The position numbers were made by a program, and so were the translations under genes. This document shows, piece after piece, positions 20,303 to 31,428 of a DNA stretch of 64,000 nucleotides. Below the pieces are notes generated by a model. That model searched no databases. It worked only from the letters and a program-made list of their open reading frames with translations, and was not told the origin of the DNA. The stretch comes from Siphonodentalium dalli (Eukaryota > Mollusca > Scaphopoda > Gadilida > Siphonodentaliidae), in NCBI GenBank assembly GCA_032622095.1, contig CP136069.1, positions 156,541,043-156,605,042 on the forward strand. Reading direction: 5' to 3'. Within the stretch, counting starts at the first letter, position 1; the number at the start of each line of letters is the position of its first letter.

Positions 20303-20530
20303 GTGAACAGTCTGACATGTGTACGCAAGTTGGAAGGAGATGTAATAGATGTTGAAAAATACACGAACTATCGATATGCTCTGAAAAATACTTTCCACAG
20401 TTTTAAACAGCCATTTTACATTTTTCGAGCAGAACGTGAAAAAACGCTCTTTATTGCTACCATATCGGGAATAGACATACACCGAACGCTCTTTTTGGTT
20501 CCACGCCGCGCGCGCAAATGGCTGCTTTAA
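20303..20530 (+). other. 75-codon frame after a splice-acceptor-like site (unit 2 shown), unproven
   Basis: The frame starts at GTG just after TTATTTCAG (AG at 20300-20301), which resembles a 3' splice site. It reads SLTCVRKLEGDVIDVEKYTN and onward. The last third changes frame between units because of the GAAAAAACG / GAAACAAACG / GAAATAAACG variants, giving 75- or 83-codon forms, and unit 7 loses 25 bp inside it. That instability argues against a required protein. No family is recognised. Confidence 0.2.
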
Positions 20531-20560
20531 GTTTGGGAAGCAGATATCATTAAGTGTTTG

Positions 20561-20743
20561 TTAACATTTTGATTTCTTAAGGATAACTCCAGTTTTGGAT
20601 TGTCTCAACCAAAGTTGGTATATTTTCTCAGCCAAACAATAAAGGCCAAGTTCGATTAGTTTCTGTTCAATAGATTCTGCATGTTCTGTGGCCCATCTAC
20701 GACTTGCACGTTGCCTAAATTTGATATTTTGGTTCACGATCAT
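20561..20743 (-). other. 60-codon minus frame present in all units (unit 2 shown), unproven
   Basis: It has an ATG start and a helix-rich look (ESIEQKLIELGLYCLAEKI). It survives intact in every unit. The two variable sites I see across units both change residues (Ile/Thr at 2, Cys/Arg at 12). Intactness among >98% identical copies is weak evidence for coding. No family is recognised. Confidence 0.25.
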
Positions 20744-20869
20744 TAACTCCGGTTTGTTTTATTTGATAGGAACTGAATTCCTCTTGTTGACTACGGTACT
20801 GTTACGGTAAGCTGGCAATGTTTGGGCCTATGTGTGCTTTGACATCTTTATCTTCGAGCGTTTGATGTG

Positions 20870-20893
20870 TGTGGTTCACAGGACGTGTAATGG
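20870..20893 (+). repeat. 24-bp internal direct repeat, first copy (unit 2 shown)
   Basis: It starts TGTGGTTCACAGG and ends GTGTAATGG. It is identical to the second copy 1278 bp downstream in the same unit, and the similarity continues weakly (TAGTCC against CAGCCT). It sits just left of a large stem-loop. Confidence 0.8.
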
Positions 20894-20904
20894 TAGTCCA
20901 ACAA

Positions 20905-20977
20905 ATTAGACGATTCGGATTAAGATATATTTTAATATTTGGACATATATGTTGTCTTAATTCCTCATTCGTCTAAT
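20905..20977. repeat. stem-loop inside the unit (unit 2 shown)
   Basis: The arm ATTAGACGATTCGGATTAAGA (20905-20925) pairs imperfectly with 20955-20977 around a 29-nt AT-rich loop. It occurs in every unit. The C/T variant between units (CATCCG / CATTCG) lies in the right arm. Confidence 0.6.
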
Positions 20978-21214
20978 ACACGACGTGAAAGCGTTGATCA
21001 CAAAGAACCCAGTAATTTAATGGAGAAGGACATGCCCATTTAGATTACATTGGTCACGTCTAATGACACAAATAAAACCATAAATAAAAAACATACCTTT
21101 TGTTGGAATGTTAAATATCATGACTGAACTAACTAGCATAAATGTGTGTCACTGTTAATCCATAAAATGTTCTTTGAAAGAAACCGACAATTTTTGTAAT
21201 CGTCTGCGCTCAAA

Positions 21215-21230
21215 ACACACACACACACAG
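21215..21230. repeat. AC microsatellite in the unit (unit 2 shown)
   Basis: Seven AC repeats here, five in most units, and four followed by AGAG in units 3-5. It is a useful marker of unit relationships. Confidence 0.9.
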
Positions 21231-21625
21231 TTCAGTAGCATAAAGCATAAAATTGAAAGCATTAAGAACACTATATTGGGGTAGGGTTAAGTTTTACTTT
21301 ATTTCTTAATTCTGGTCTGGTACATGATTATATCATTTCATGTCTGGTATTGGGGATGAATTTATGCTTATTGTGGTGCATGCTGTGCAGTTGTATCCAT
21401 AAAACTGACAACGTCATGGGAATTGTTTAGTAATTTTTAACTTCAAAATAATGAAATTTTAGCTAATTTACCCAAAAAAATCAAATATTTAAACAAAATA
21501 GACTCTCCCATATAACATAGACCTCCTCAGATACATTCTAAGTCCATGATATATGATAAGATTCTGAATTGGTTAACAAAACGGGCCATTCTGACTTGAC
21601 AGGTATTTTCAGATAGAAAATCAGT

Positions 21626-21841
21626 TTAGGGGGGAGGGTTAAGCTTTTGAAAATATCTCGGCTTGTTTGATATCAGTGGTTGTGATATCAGTGAATCAGG
21701 TATATAATGCTGAAAATTTTGATGCACCACCGACAACTTTATACCAAAAAATGAAAATTTTATAGAAAAACTTCTGGAAAACCTTTTTGAAAAAGCACTG
21801 CAATTTATGCATTTTTTTGGGCATTTTCGCGAATTTTTCAC
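21626..21841 (-). other. 71-codon minus frame, disrupted in several units (unit 2 shown)
   Basis: Basic, serine- and cysteine-rich frame (KNSRKCPKKCINCSAFSKRF). Units 3-5 carry a substitution that stops it. Units 10-13 change Pro to Gln, units 14-16 change Ile to Met, and unit 11 extends it. This pattern fits drifting non-coding DNA. The reading start is not an ATG. Confidence 0.15.
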
Positions 21842-22147
21842 AACAATTGTTGGAGAATATCATTTATTGCACATCAGTAATGTTAAGCAACCCAGATAAA
21901 ATAAATATCTGATATTCAAGTATATTTTATTCGACATTTCTCTTGTTTTATTGGTTTTCGTGATTATACTGAAATTTGCAGGTCAAAAACACTAAAAAGG
22001 TCAAAAAAATATATTTTCCACCTGCTCCGCCCTGGATACCTCAGTGTTTTGGAATCCCCATGGGGCAAGGATAATTGGAGATAGCGTCAAAATTTCTACC
22101 CTTTCGTGTGATACTACCCTCATCTGTGGGGCCGGTCTAATTATGTA

Positions 22148-22171
22148 TGTGGTTCACAGGACGTGTAATGG
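22148..22171 (+). repeat. 24-bp internal direct repeat, second copy (unit 2 shown)
   Basis: Identical to 20870-20893. It lies about 200 bp before the unit junction in a comparatively GC-rich stretch (about 22020-22360) that contains the AATCCCCATGGGG palindrome. Confidence 0.8.
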
Positions 22172-22263
22172 CAGCCTGCATCAATTGGGATCACATCGCA
22201 ACTGCCAGTAGACAATTCTGGTCCAGAAGTTCCTGAATAGAGAAGACTGAGAGGCATCTCTTC

Positions 22264-22470
22264 TTGAATCTTGATGACAAATCTGAGGCGCCGTTACACT
22301 ATCGAGACGTCCCCAGGATTCAGCGGCCATGCACGAAAAATGTTTGTCGCTATGCGCGATATCAGTTAAGCATAATATGCTTGGAGTTTGTCCTTGTCAT
22401 GCTCGTATGGCTTATTTTCAATAACTTAGTTTTTCTTTTGAAGCTAATTACCAACAGGGTGAACAAGTAA
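22264..22470 (+). other. 68-codon frame crossing the unit junction, unproven
   Basis: The frame (LDDKSEAPLHYRDVPRIQRP and on to VFLLKLITNRVNK) runs from the end of one unit into the next, so it exists only because units are joined head-to-tail. It is absent from unit 1 and broken at the unit 10/11 junction by three extra bases. It starts at TTG with no ATG. A Pro/Thr change occurs in unit 14. Its C-terminal part is hydrophobic. Confidence 0.15.
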
Positions 22471-25387
22471 AATTTGGCAATTATTTGCTATGCCATGTGT
22501 GCCGACTGCGTGACTCTTCTCGACTAAATGGTACTGAAAGAGACATATGACCATTTGGATGTCACACGCGTGGTGTCTCGATGCTACCTATAAAGCATGT
22601 GGGGGAGTAGCTCCGCCTTGTAAATCTTAGAGATCCAACAACATAATGCTCGCTCATGGTTGACGAGGTAGTGGGGCCGAATAAAAGTTGGTATCGGCTC
22701 TTAAGGGCGCTTCCACATGTGTTATCGGTGGTTAAAGCAGGGAAAAATTCTTCGAAAAACAGTTGTCAATAGGATTTCGTAATCGATCCGAATTAGATAT
22801 AATTCTTCGCCCATTTACGCGATGAATATGTTTTCACCCATCCGTGCAGCTTATTGGCTTGATAGGAAATACATTAAGAGTGGTTATGTTTTAGTATCTG
22901 ATAATGGTGTACGATACAAGGGGGTGTCTTTGCCCATGTCGATTTATTCTTAGGGCAATACGTTTCTTTGTTTTAAAAGAAACAGATAAGTTAGATGAAT
23001 GTCTTCAACACATCCTCGTCGTAATAGCTTCATAGTGGACCTAAATATTCACATAGGTTGATATTGGACTTATTTGGTTCTGAACTAAGCCCACACAGTG
23101 TACTTATTCCCTTTAAATGTACATTTGTCAAGTCGTGAGTTTTTTTTATTCTTGTTATTTAACAGCTAAAATAAGTGCAATACGGCTTAATTCATATTGA
23201 AATCGGGCTGCTTTAAAAACGTGCGTTTAGGCCCATATTGGGCTTATTTCACATCTAAATAAAGCCAATGCGAGCTTATATTTCAGCCCTATTGCATAGG
23301 TTCAATAAATATGAACTTATTTCAGCGTGAACAGTCTGACATGTGTACGCAAGTTGGAAGGAGATGTAATAGATGTTGAAAAATACACGAACTATCGATA
23401 TGCTCTGAAAAATACTTTCCACAGTTTTAAACAGCCATTTTACATTTTTCGAGCAGAACGTGAAAAAACGCTCTTTATTGCTACCATATCGGGAATAGAC
23501 ATACACCGAACGCTCTTTTTGGTTCCACGCCGCGCGCGCAAATGGCTGCTTTAAGTTTGGGAAGCAGATATCATTAAGTGTTTGTTAACATTTTGATTTC
23601 TTAAGGATAACTCCAGTTTTGGATTGTCTCAACCAAAGTTGGTATATTTTCTCAGCCAAACAATAAAGGCCAAGTTCGATTAGTTTCTGTTCAATAGATT
23701 CTGCATGTTCTGTGGCCCATCTACGACTTGCACGTTGCCTAAATTTGATATTTTGGTTCACGATCATTAACTCCGGTTTGTTTTATTTGATAGGAACTGA
23801 ATTCCTCTTGTTGACTACGGTACTGTTACGGTAAGCTGGCAATGTTTGGGCCTATGTGTGCTTTGACATCTTTATCTTCGAGCGTTTGATGTGTGTGGTT
23901 CACAGGACGTGTAATGGTAGTCCAACAAATTAGACGATTCGGATTAAGATATATTTTAATATTTGGACATATATGTTGTCTTAATTCCTCATTCGTCTAA
24001 TACACGACGTGAAAGCGTTGATCACAAAGAACCCAGTAATTTAATGGAGAAGGACATGCCCATTTAGATTACATTGGTCACGTCTAATGACACAAATAAA
24101 ACCATAAATAAAAAACATACCTTTTGTTGGAATGTTAAATATCATGACTGAACTAACTAGCATAAATGTGTGTCACTGTTAATCCATAAAATGTTCTTTG
24201 AAAGAAACCGACAATTTTTGTAATCGTCTGCGCTCAAAACACACACAGAGTTCAGTAGCATAAAGCATAAAATTGAAAGCATTAAGAACACTATATTGGG
24301 GTAGGGTTAAGTTTTACTTTATTTCTTAATTCTGGTCTGGTACATGATTATATCATTTCATGTCTGGTATTGGGGATGAATTTATGCTTATTGTGGTGCA
24401 TGCTGTGCAGTTGTATCCATAAAACTGACAACGTCATGGGAATTGTTTAGTAATTTTTAACTTCAAAATAATGAAATTTTAGCTAATTTACCCAAAAAAA
24501 TCAAATATTTAAACAAAATAGACTCTCCCATATAACATAGACCTCCTCAGATACATTCTAAGTCCATGATATATGATAAGATTCTGAATTGGTTAACAAA
24601 ACGGGCCATTCTGACTTGACAGGTATTTTCAGATAGAAAATCAGTTTAGGGGGGAGGGTTAAGCTTTTGAAAATATCTCGGCTTGTTTGATATCAGTGGT
24701 TGTGATATCAGTGAATCAGGTATATAATGCTGAAAATTTTGATGCACCACCGACAACTTTATACCAAAAAATTAAAATTTTATAGAAAAACTTCTGGAAA
24801 ACCTTTTTGAAAAAGCACTGCAATTTATGCATTTTTTTGGGCATTTTCGCGAATTTTTCACAACAATTGTTGGAGAATATCATTTATTGCACATCAGTAA
24901 TGTTAAGCAACCCAGATAAAATAAATATCTGATATTCAAGTATATTTTATTCGACATTTCTCTTGTTTTATTGGTTTTCGTGATTATACTGAAATTTGCA
25001 GGTCAAAAACACTAAAAAGGTCAAAAAAATATATTTTCCACCTGCTCCGCCCTGGATACCTCAGTGTTTTGGAATCCCCATGGGGCAAGGATAATTGGAG
25101 ATAGCGTCAAAATTTCTACCCTTTCGTGTGATACTACCCTCATCTGTGGGGCCGGTCTAATTATGTATGTGGTTCACAGGACGTGTAATGGCAGCCTGCA
25201 TCAATTGGGATCACATCGCAACTGCCAGTAGACAATTCTGGTCCAGAAGTTCCTGAATAGAGAAGACTGAGAGGCATCTCTTCTTGAATCTTGATGACAA
25301 ATCTGAGGCGCCGTTACACTATCGAGACGTCCCCAGGATTCAGCGGCCATGCACGAAAAATGTTTGTCGCTATGCGCGATATCAGTT
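22368..25387. repeat. array unit 3 (3020 bp)
   Basis: With units 4 and 5 it shares AAGGGGGTG (others AAGAGGGTG), (AC)4 followed by AGAG, and ATTAAAATTTTATAG near 24771. The last places a stop in the 71-codon minus-strand frame. Confidence 0.95.
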
Positions 25388-28300
25388 AAGCATAATATGC
25401 TTGGAGTTTGTCCTTGTCATGCTCGTATGGCTTATTTTCAATAACTTAGTTTTTCTTTTGAAGCTAATTACCAACAGGGTGAACAAGTAAAATTTGGCAA
25501 TTATTTGCTATGCCATGTGTGCCGACTGCGTGACTCTTCTCGACTAAATGGTACTGAAAGAGACATATGACCATTTGGATGTCACACGCGTGGTGTCTCG
25601 ATGCTACCTATAAAGCATGTGGGGGAGTAGCTCCGCCTTGTAAATCTTAGAGATCCAACAACATAATGCTCGCTCATGGTTGACGAGGTAGTGGGGCCGA
25701 ATAAAAGTTGGTATCGGCTCTTAAGGGCGCTTCCACATGTGTTATCGGTGGTTAAAGCAGGGAAAAATTCTTCGAAAAACAGTTGTCAATAGGATTTCGT
25801 AATCGATCCGAATTAGATATAATTCTTCGCCCATTTACGCGATGAATATGTTTTCACCCATCCGTGCAGCTTATTGGCTTGATAGGAAATACATTAAGAG
25901 TGGTTATGTTTTAGTATCTGATAATGGTGTACGATACAAGGGGGTGTCTTTGCCCATGTCGATTTATTCTTAGGGCAATACGTTTCTTTGTTTTAAAAGA
26001 AACAGATAAGTTAGATGAATGTCTTCAACACATCCTCGTCGTAATAGCTTCATAGTGGACCTAAATATTCACATAGGTTGATATTGGACTTATTTGGTTC
26101 TGAACTAAGCCCACACAGTGTACTTATTCCCTTTAAATGTACATTTGTCAAGTCGTGAGTTTTTTTTATTCTTGTTATTTAACAGCTAAAATAAGTGCAA
26201 TACGGCTTAATTCATATTGAAATCGGGCTGCTTTAAAAACGTGCGTTTAGGCCCATATTGGGCTTATTTCACATCTAAATAAAGCCAATGCGAGCTTATA
26301 TTTCAGCCCTATTGCATAGGTTCAATAAATATGAACTTATTTCAGCGTGAACAGTCTGACATGTGTACGCAAGTTGGAAGGAGATGTAATAGATGTTGAA
26401 AAATACACGAACTATCGATATGCTCTGAAAAATACTTTCCACAGTTTTAAACAGCCATTTTACATTTTTCGAGCAGAACGTGAAAAAACGCTCTTTATTG
26501 CTACCATATCGGGAATAGACATACACCGAACGCTCTTTTTGGTTCCACGCCGCGCGCGCAAATGGCTGCTTTAAGTTTGGGAAGCAGATATCATTAAGTG
26601 TTTGTTAACATTTTGATTTCTTAAGGATAACTCCAGTTTTGGATTGTCTCAACCAAAGTTGGTATATTTTCTCAGCCAAACAATAAAGGCCAAGTTCGAT
26701 TAGTTTCTGTTCAATAGATTCTGCATGTTCTGTGGCCCATCTACGACTTGCACGTTGCCTAAATTTGATATTTTGGTTCACGATCATTAACTCCGGTTTG
26801 TTTTATTTGATAGGAACTGAATTCCTCTTGTTGACTACGGTACTGTTACGGTAAGCTGGCAATGTTTGGGCCTATGTGTGCTTTGACATCTTTATCTTCG
26901 AGCGTTTGATGTGTGTGGTTCACAGGACGTGTAATGGTAGTCCAACAAATTAGACGATTCGGATTAAGATATATTTTAATATTTGGACATATATGTTGTC
27001 TTAATTCCTCATTCGTCTAATACACGACGTGAAAGCGTTGATCACAAAGAACCCAGTAATTTAATGGAGAAGGACATGCCCATTTAGATTACATTGGTCA
27101 CGTCTAATGACACAAATAAAACCATAAATAAAAAACATACCTTTTGTTGGAATGTTAAATATCATGACTGAACTAACTAGCATAAATGTGTGTCACTGTT
27201 AATCCATAAAATGTTCTTTGAAAGAAACCGACAATTTTTGTAATCGTCTGCGCTCAAAACACACACAGAGTTCAGTAGCATAAAGCATAAAATTGAAAGC
27301 ATTAAGAACACTATATTGGGGTAGGGTTAAGTTTTACTTTATTTCTTAATTCTGGTCTGGTACATGATTATATCATTTCATGTCTGGTATTGGGGATGAA
27401 TTTATGCTTATTGTGGTGCATGCTGTGCAGTTGTATCCATAAAACTGACAACGTCATGGGAATTGTTTAGTAATTTTTAACTTCAAAATAATGAAATTTT
27501 AGCTAATTTACCCAAAAAAATCAAATATTTAAACAAAATAGACTCTCCCATATAACATAGACCTCCTCAGATACATTCTAAGTCCATGATATATGATAAG
27601 ATTCTGAATTGGTTAACAAAACGGGCCATTCTGACTTGACAGGTATTTTCAGATAGAAAATCAGTTTAGGGGGGAGGGTTAAGCTTTTGAAAATATCTCG
27701 GCTTGTTTGATATCAGTGGTTGTGATATCAGTGAATCAGGTATATAATGCTGAAAATTTTGATGCACCACCGACAACTTTATACCAAAAAATTAAAATTT
27801 TATAGAAAAACTTCTGGAAAACCTTTTTGAAAAAGCACTGCAATTTATGCATTTTTTTGGGCATTTTCGCGAATTTTTCACAACAATTGTTGGAGAATAT
27901 CATTTATTGCACATCAGTAATGTTAAGCAACCCAGATAAAATAAATATCTGATATTCAAGTATATTTTATTCGACATTTCTCTTGTTTTATTGGTTTTCG
28001 TGATTATACTGAAATTTGCAGGTCAAAAACACTAAAAAGGTCAAAAAAAATATATTTTCCACCTGCTCCGCCCTGGATACCTCAGTGTTTTGGAATCCCC
28101 ATGGGGCAAGGATAATTGGAGATAGCGTCAAAATTTCTACCCTTTCGTGTGATACTACCCTCATCTGTGGGGCCGGTCTAATTATGTATGTGGTTCACAG
28201 GACGTGTAATGGCAGCCTGCATCAATTGGGATCACATCGCAACTGCCAGTAGACAATTCTGGTCCAGAAGTTCCTGAATAGAGAAGACTGAGAGGCATCT

Positions 28301-28408
28301 CTTCTTGAATCTTGATGACAAATCTGAGGCGCCGTTACACTATCGAGACGTCCCCAGGATTCAGCGGCCATGCACGAAAAATGTTTGTCGCTATGCGCGA
28401 TATCAGTT
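25388..28408. repeat. array unit 4 (3021 bp)
   Basis: Near-copy of unit 3. One extra A in the run at 28041-28048 opens a 78-codon plus frame (28016-28252) absent from the other units. Confidence 0.95.
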
Positions 28409-31400
28409 AAGCATAATATGCTTGGAGTTTGTCCTTGTCATGCTCGTATGGCTTATTTTCAATAACTTAGTTTTTCTTTTGAAGCTAATTACCAACAGGG
28501 TGAACAAGTAAAATTTGGCAATTATTTGCTATGCCATGTGTGCCGACTGCGTGACTCTTCTCGACTAAATGGTACTGAAAGAGACATATGACCATTTGGA
28601 TGTCACACGCGTGGTGTCTCGATGCTACCTATAAAGCATGTGGGGGAGTAGCTCCGCCTTGTAAATCTTAGAGATCCAACAACATAATGCTCGCTCATGG
28701 TTGACGAGGTAGTGGGGCCGAATAAAAGTTGGTATCGGCTCTTAAGGGCGCTTCCACATGTGTTATCGGTGGTTAAAGCAGGGAAAAATTCTTCGAAAAA
28801 CAGTTGTCAATAGGATTTCGTAATCGATCCGAATTAGATATAATTCTTCGCCCATTTACGCGATGAATATGTTTTCACCCATCCGTGCAGCTTATTGGCT
28901 TGATAGGAAATACATTAAGAGTGGTTATGTTTTAGTATCTGATAATGGTGTACGATACAAGGGGGTGTCTTTGCCCATGTCGATTTATTCTTAGGGCAAT
29001 ACGTTTCTTTGTTTTAAAAGAAACAGATAAGTTAGATGAATGTCTTCAACACATCCTCGTCGTAATAGCTTCATAGTGGACCTAAATATTCACATAGGTT
29101 GATATTGGACTTATTTGGTTCTGAACTAAGCCCACACAGTGTACTTATTCCCTTTAAATGTACATTTGTCAAGTCGTGAGTTTTTTTTATTCTTGTTATT
29201 TAACAGCTAAAATAAGTGCAATACGGCTTAATTCATATTGAAATCGGGCTGCTTTAAAAACGTGCGTTTAGGCCCATATTGGGCTTATTTCACATCTAAA
29301 TAAAGCCAATGCGAGCTTATATTTCAGCCCTATTGCATAGGTTCAATAAATATGAACTTATTTCAGCGTGAACAGTCTGACATGTGTACGCAAGTTGGAA
29401 GGAGATGTAATAGATGTTGAAAAATACACGAACTATCGATATGCTCTGAAAAATACTTTCCACAGTTTTAAACAGCCATTTTACATTTTTCGAGCAGAAC
29501 GTGAAAAAACGCTCTTTATTGCTACCATATCGGGAATAGACATACACCGAACGCTCTTTTTGGTTCCACGCCGCGCGCGCAAATGGCTGCTTTAAGTTTG
29601 GGAAGCAGATATCATTAAGTGTTTGTTAACATTTTGATTTCTTAAGGATAACTCCAGTTTTGGATTGTCTCAACCAAAGTTGGTATATTTTCTCAGCCAA
29701 ACAATAAAGGCCAAGTTCGATTAGTTTCTGTTCAATAGATTCTGCATGTTCTGTGGCCCATCTACGACTTGCACGTTGCCTAAATTTGATATTTTGGTTC
29801 ACGATCATTAACTCCGGTTTGTTTTATTTGATAGGAACTGAATTCCTCTTGTTGACTACGGTACTGTTACGGTAAGCTGGCAATGTTTGGGCCTATGTGT
29901 GCTTTGACATCTTTATCTTCGAGCGTTTGATGTGTGTGGTTCACAGGACGTGTAATGGTAGTCCAACAAATTAGACGATTCGGATTAAGATATATTTTAA
30001 TATTTGGACATATATGTTGTCTTAATTCCTCATCCGTCTAATACACGACGTGAAAGCGTTGATCACAAAGAACCCAGTAATTTAATGGAGAAGGACATGC
30101 CCATTTAGATTACATTGGTCACGTCTAATGACACAAATAAAACCATAAATAAAAAACATACCTTTTGTTGGAATGTTAAATATCATGACTGAACTAACTA
30201 GCATAAATGTGTGTCACTGTTAATCCATAAAATGTTCTTTGAAAGAAACCGACAATTTTTGTAATCGTCTGCGCTCAAAACACACACAGAGTTCAGTAGC
30301 ATAAAGCATAAAATTGAAAGCATTAAGAACACTATATTGGGGTAGGGTTAAGTTTTACTTTATTTCTTAATTCTGGTCTGGTACATGATTATATCATTTC
30401 ATGTCTGGTATTGGGGATGAATTTATGCTTATTGTGGTGCATGCTGTGCAGTTGTATCCATAAAACTGACAACGTCATGGGAATTGTTTAGTAATTTTTA
30501 ACTTCAAAATAATGAAATTTTAGCTAATTTACCCAAAAAAATCAAATATTTAAACAAAATAGACTCTCCCATATAACATAGACCTCCTCAGATACATTCT
30601 AAGTCCATGATATATGATAAGATTCTGAATTGGTTAACAAAACGGGCCATTCTGACTTGACAGGTATTTTCAGATAGAAAATCAGTTTAGGGGGGAGGGT
30701 TAAGCTTTTGAAAATATCTCGGCTTGTTTGATATCAGTGGTTGTGATATCAGTGAATCAGGTATATAATGCTGAAAATTTTGATGCACCACCGACAACTT
30801 TATACCAAAAAATTAAAATTTTATAGAAAAACTTCTGGAAAACCTTTTTGAAAAAGCACTGCAATTTATGCATTTTTTTGGGCATTTTCGCGAATTTTTC
30901 ACAACAATTGTTGGAGAATATCATTTATTGCACATCAGTAATGTTAAGCAACCCAGATAAAATAAATATCTGATATTCAAGTATATTTTATTCGACATTT
31001 CTCTTGTTTTATTGGTTTTCGTGATTATACTGAAATTTGCAGGTCAAAAACACTAAAAAGGTCAAAAAAATATATTTTCCACCTGCTCCGCCCTGGATAC
31101 CTCAGTGTTTTGGAATCCCCATGGGGCAAGGATAATTGGAGATAGCGTCAAAATTTCTACCCTTTCGTGTGATACTACCCTCATCTGTGGGGCCGGTCTA
31201 ATTATGTATGTGGTTCACAGGACGTGTAATGGCAGCCTGCATCAATTGGGATCACATCGCAACTGCCAGTAGACAATTCTGGTCCAGAAGTTCCTGAATA
31301 GAGAAGACTGAGAGGCATCTCTTCTTGAATCTTGATGACAAATCTGAGGCGCCGTTACACTATCGAGACGTCCCCAGGATTCAGCGGCCATGCACGAAAA

Positions 31401-31428
31401 ATGTTTGTCGCTATGCGCGATATCAGTT
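28409..31428. repeat. array unit 5 (3020 bp)
   Basis: Same haplotype as units 3 and 4, except for CATCCGTC near 30033 where units 2-4 have CATTCGTC. It links this group to unit 6. Confidence 0.95.

Larger units (their letters stand above)
19344..22367. repeat. array unit 2 (3024 bp), reference unit for the sub-features
   Basis: It carries the longest AC run (seven repeats at 21215), GAAAAAACG near 20438, CATTCGTC near 20966 and GCACGTTGCC near 20706. Confidence 0.95.

Noticed and set aside
20252-20482. 76- and 88-codon minus frames in each unit
   Set aside because: They overlap the plus frame at 20303, change length with 2-bp indels between units and show no family motif.
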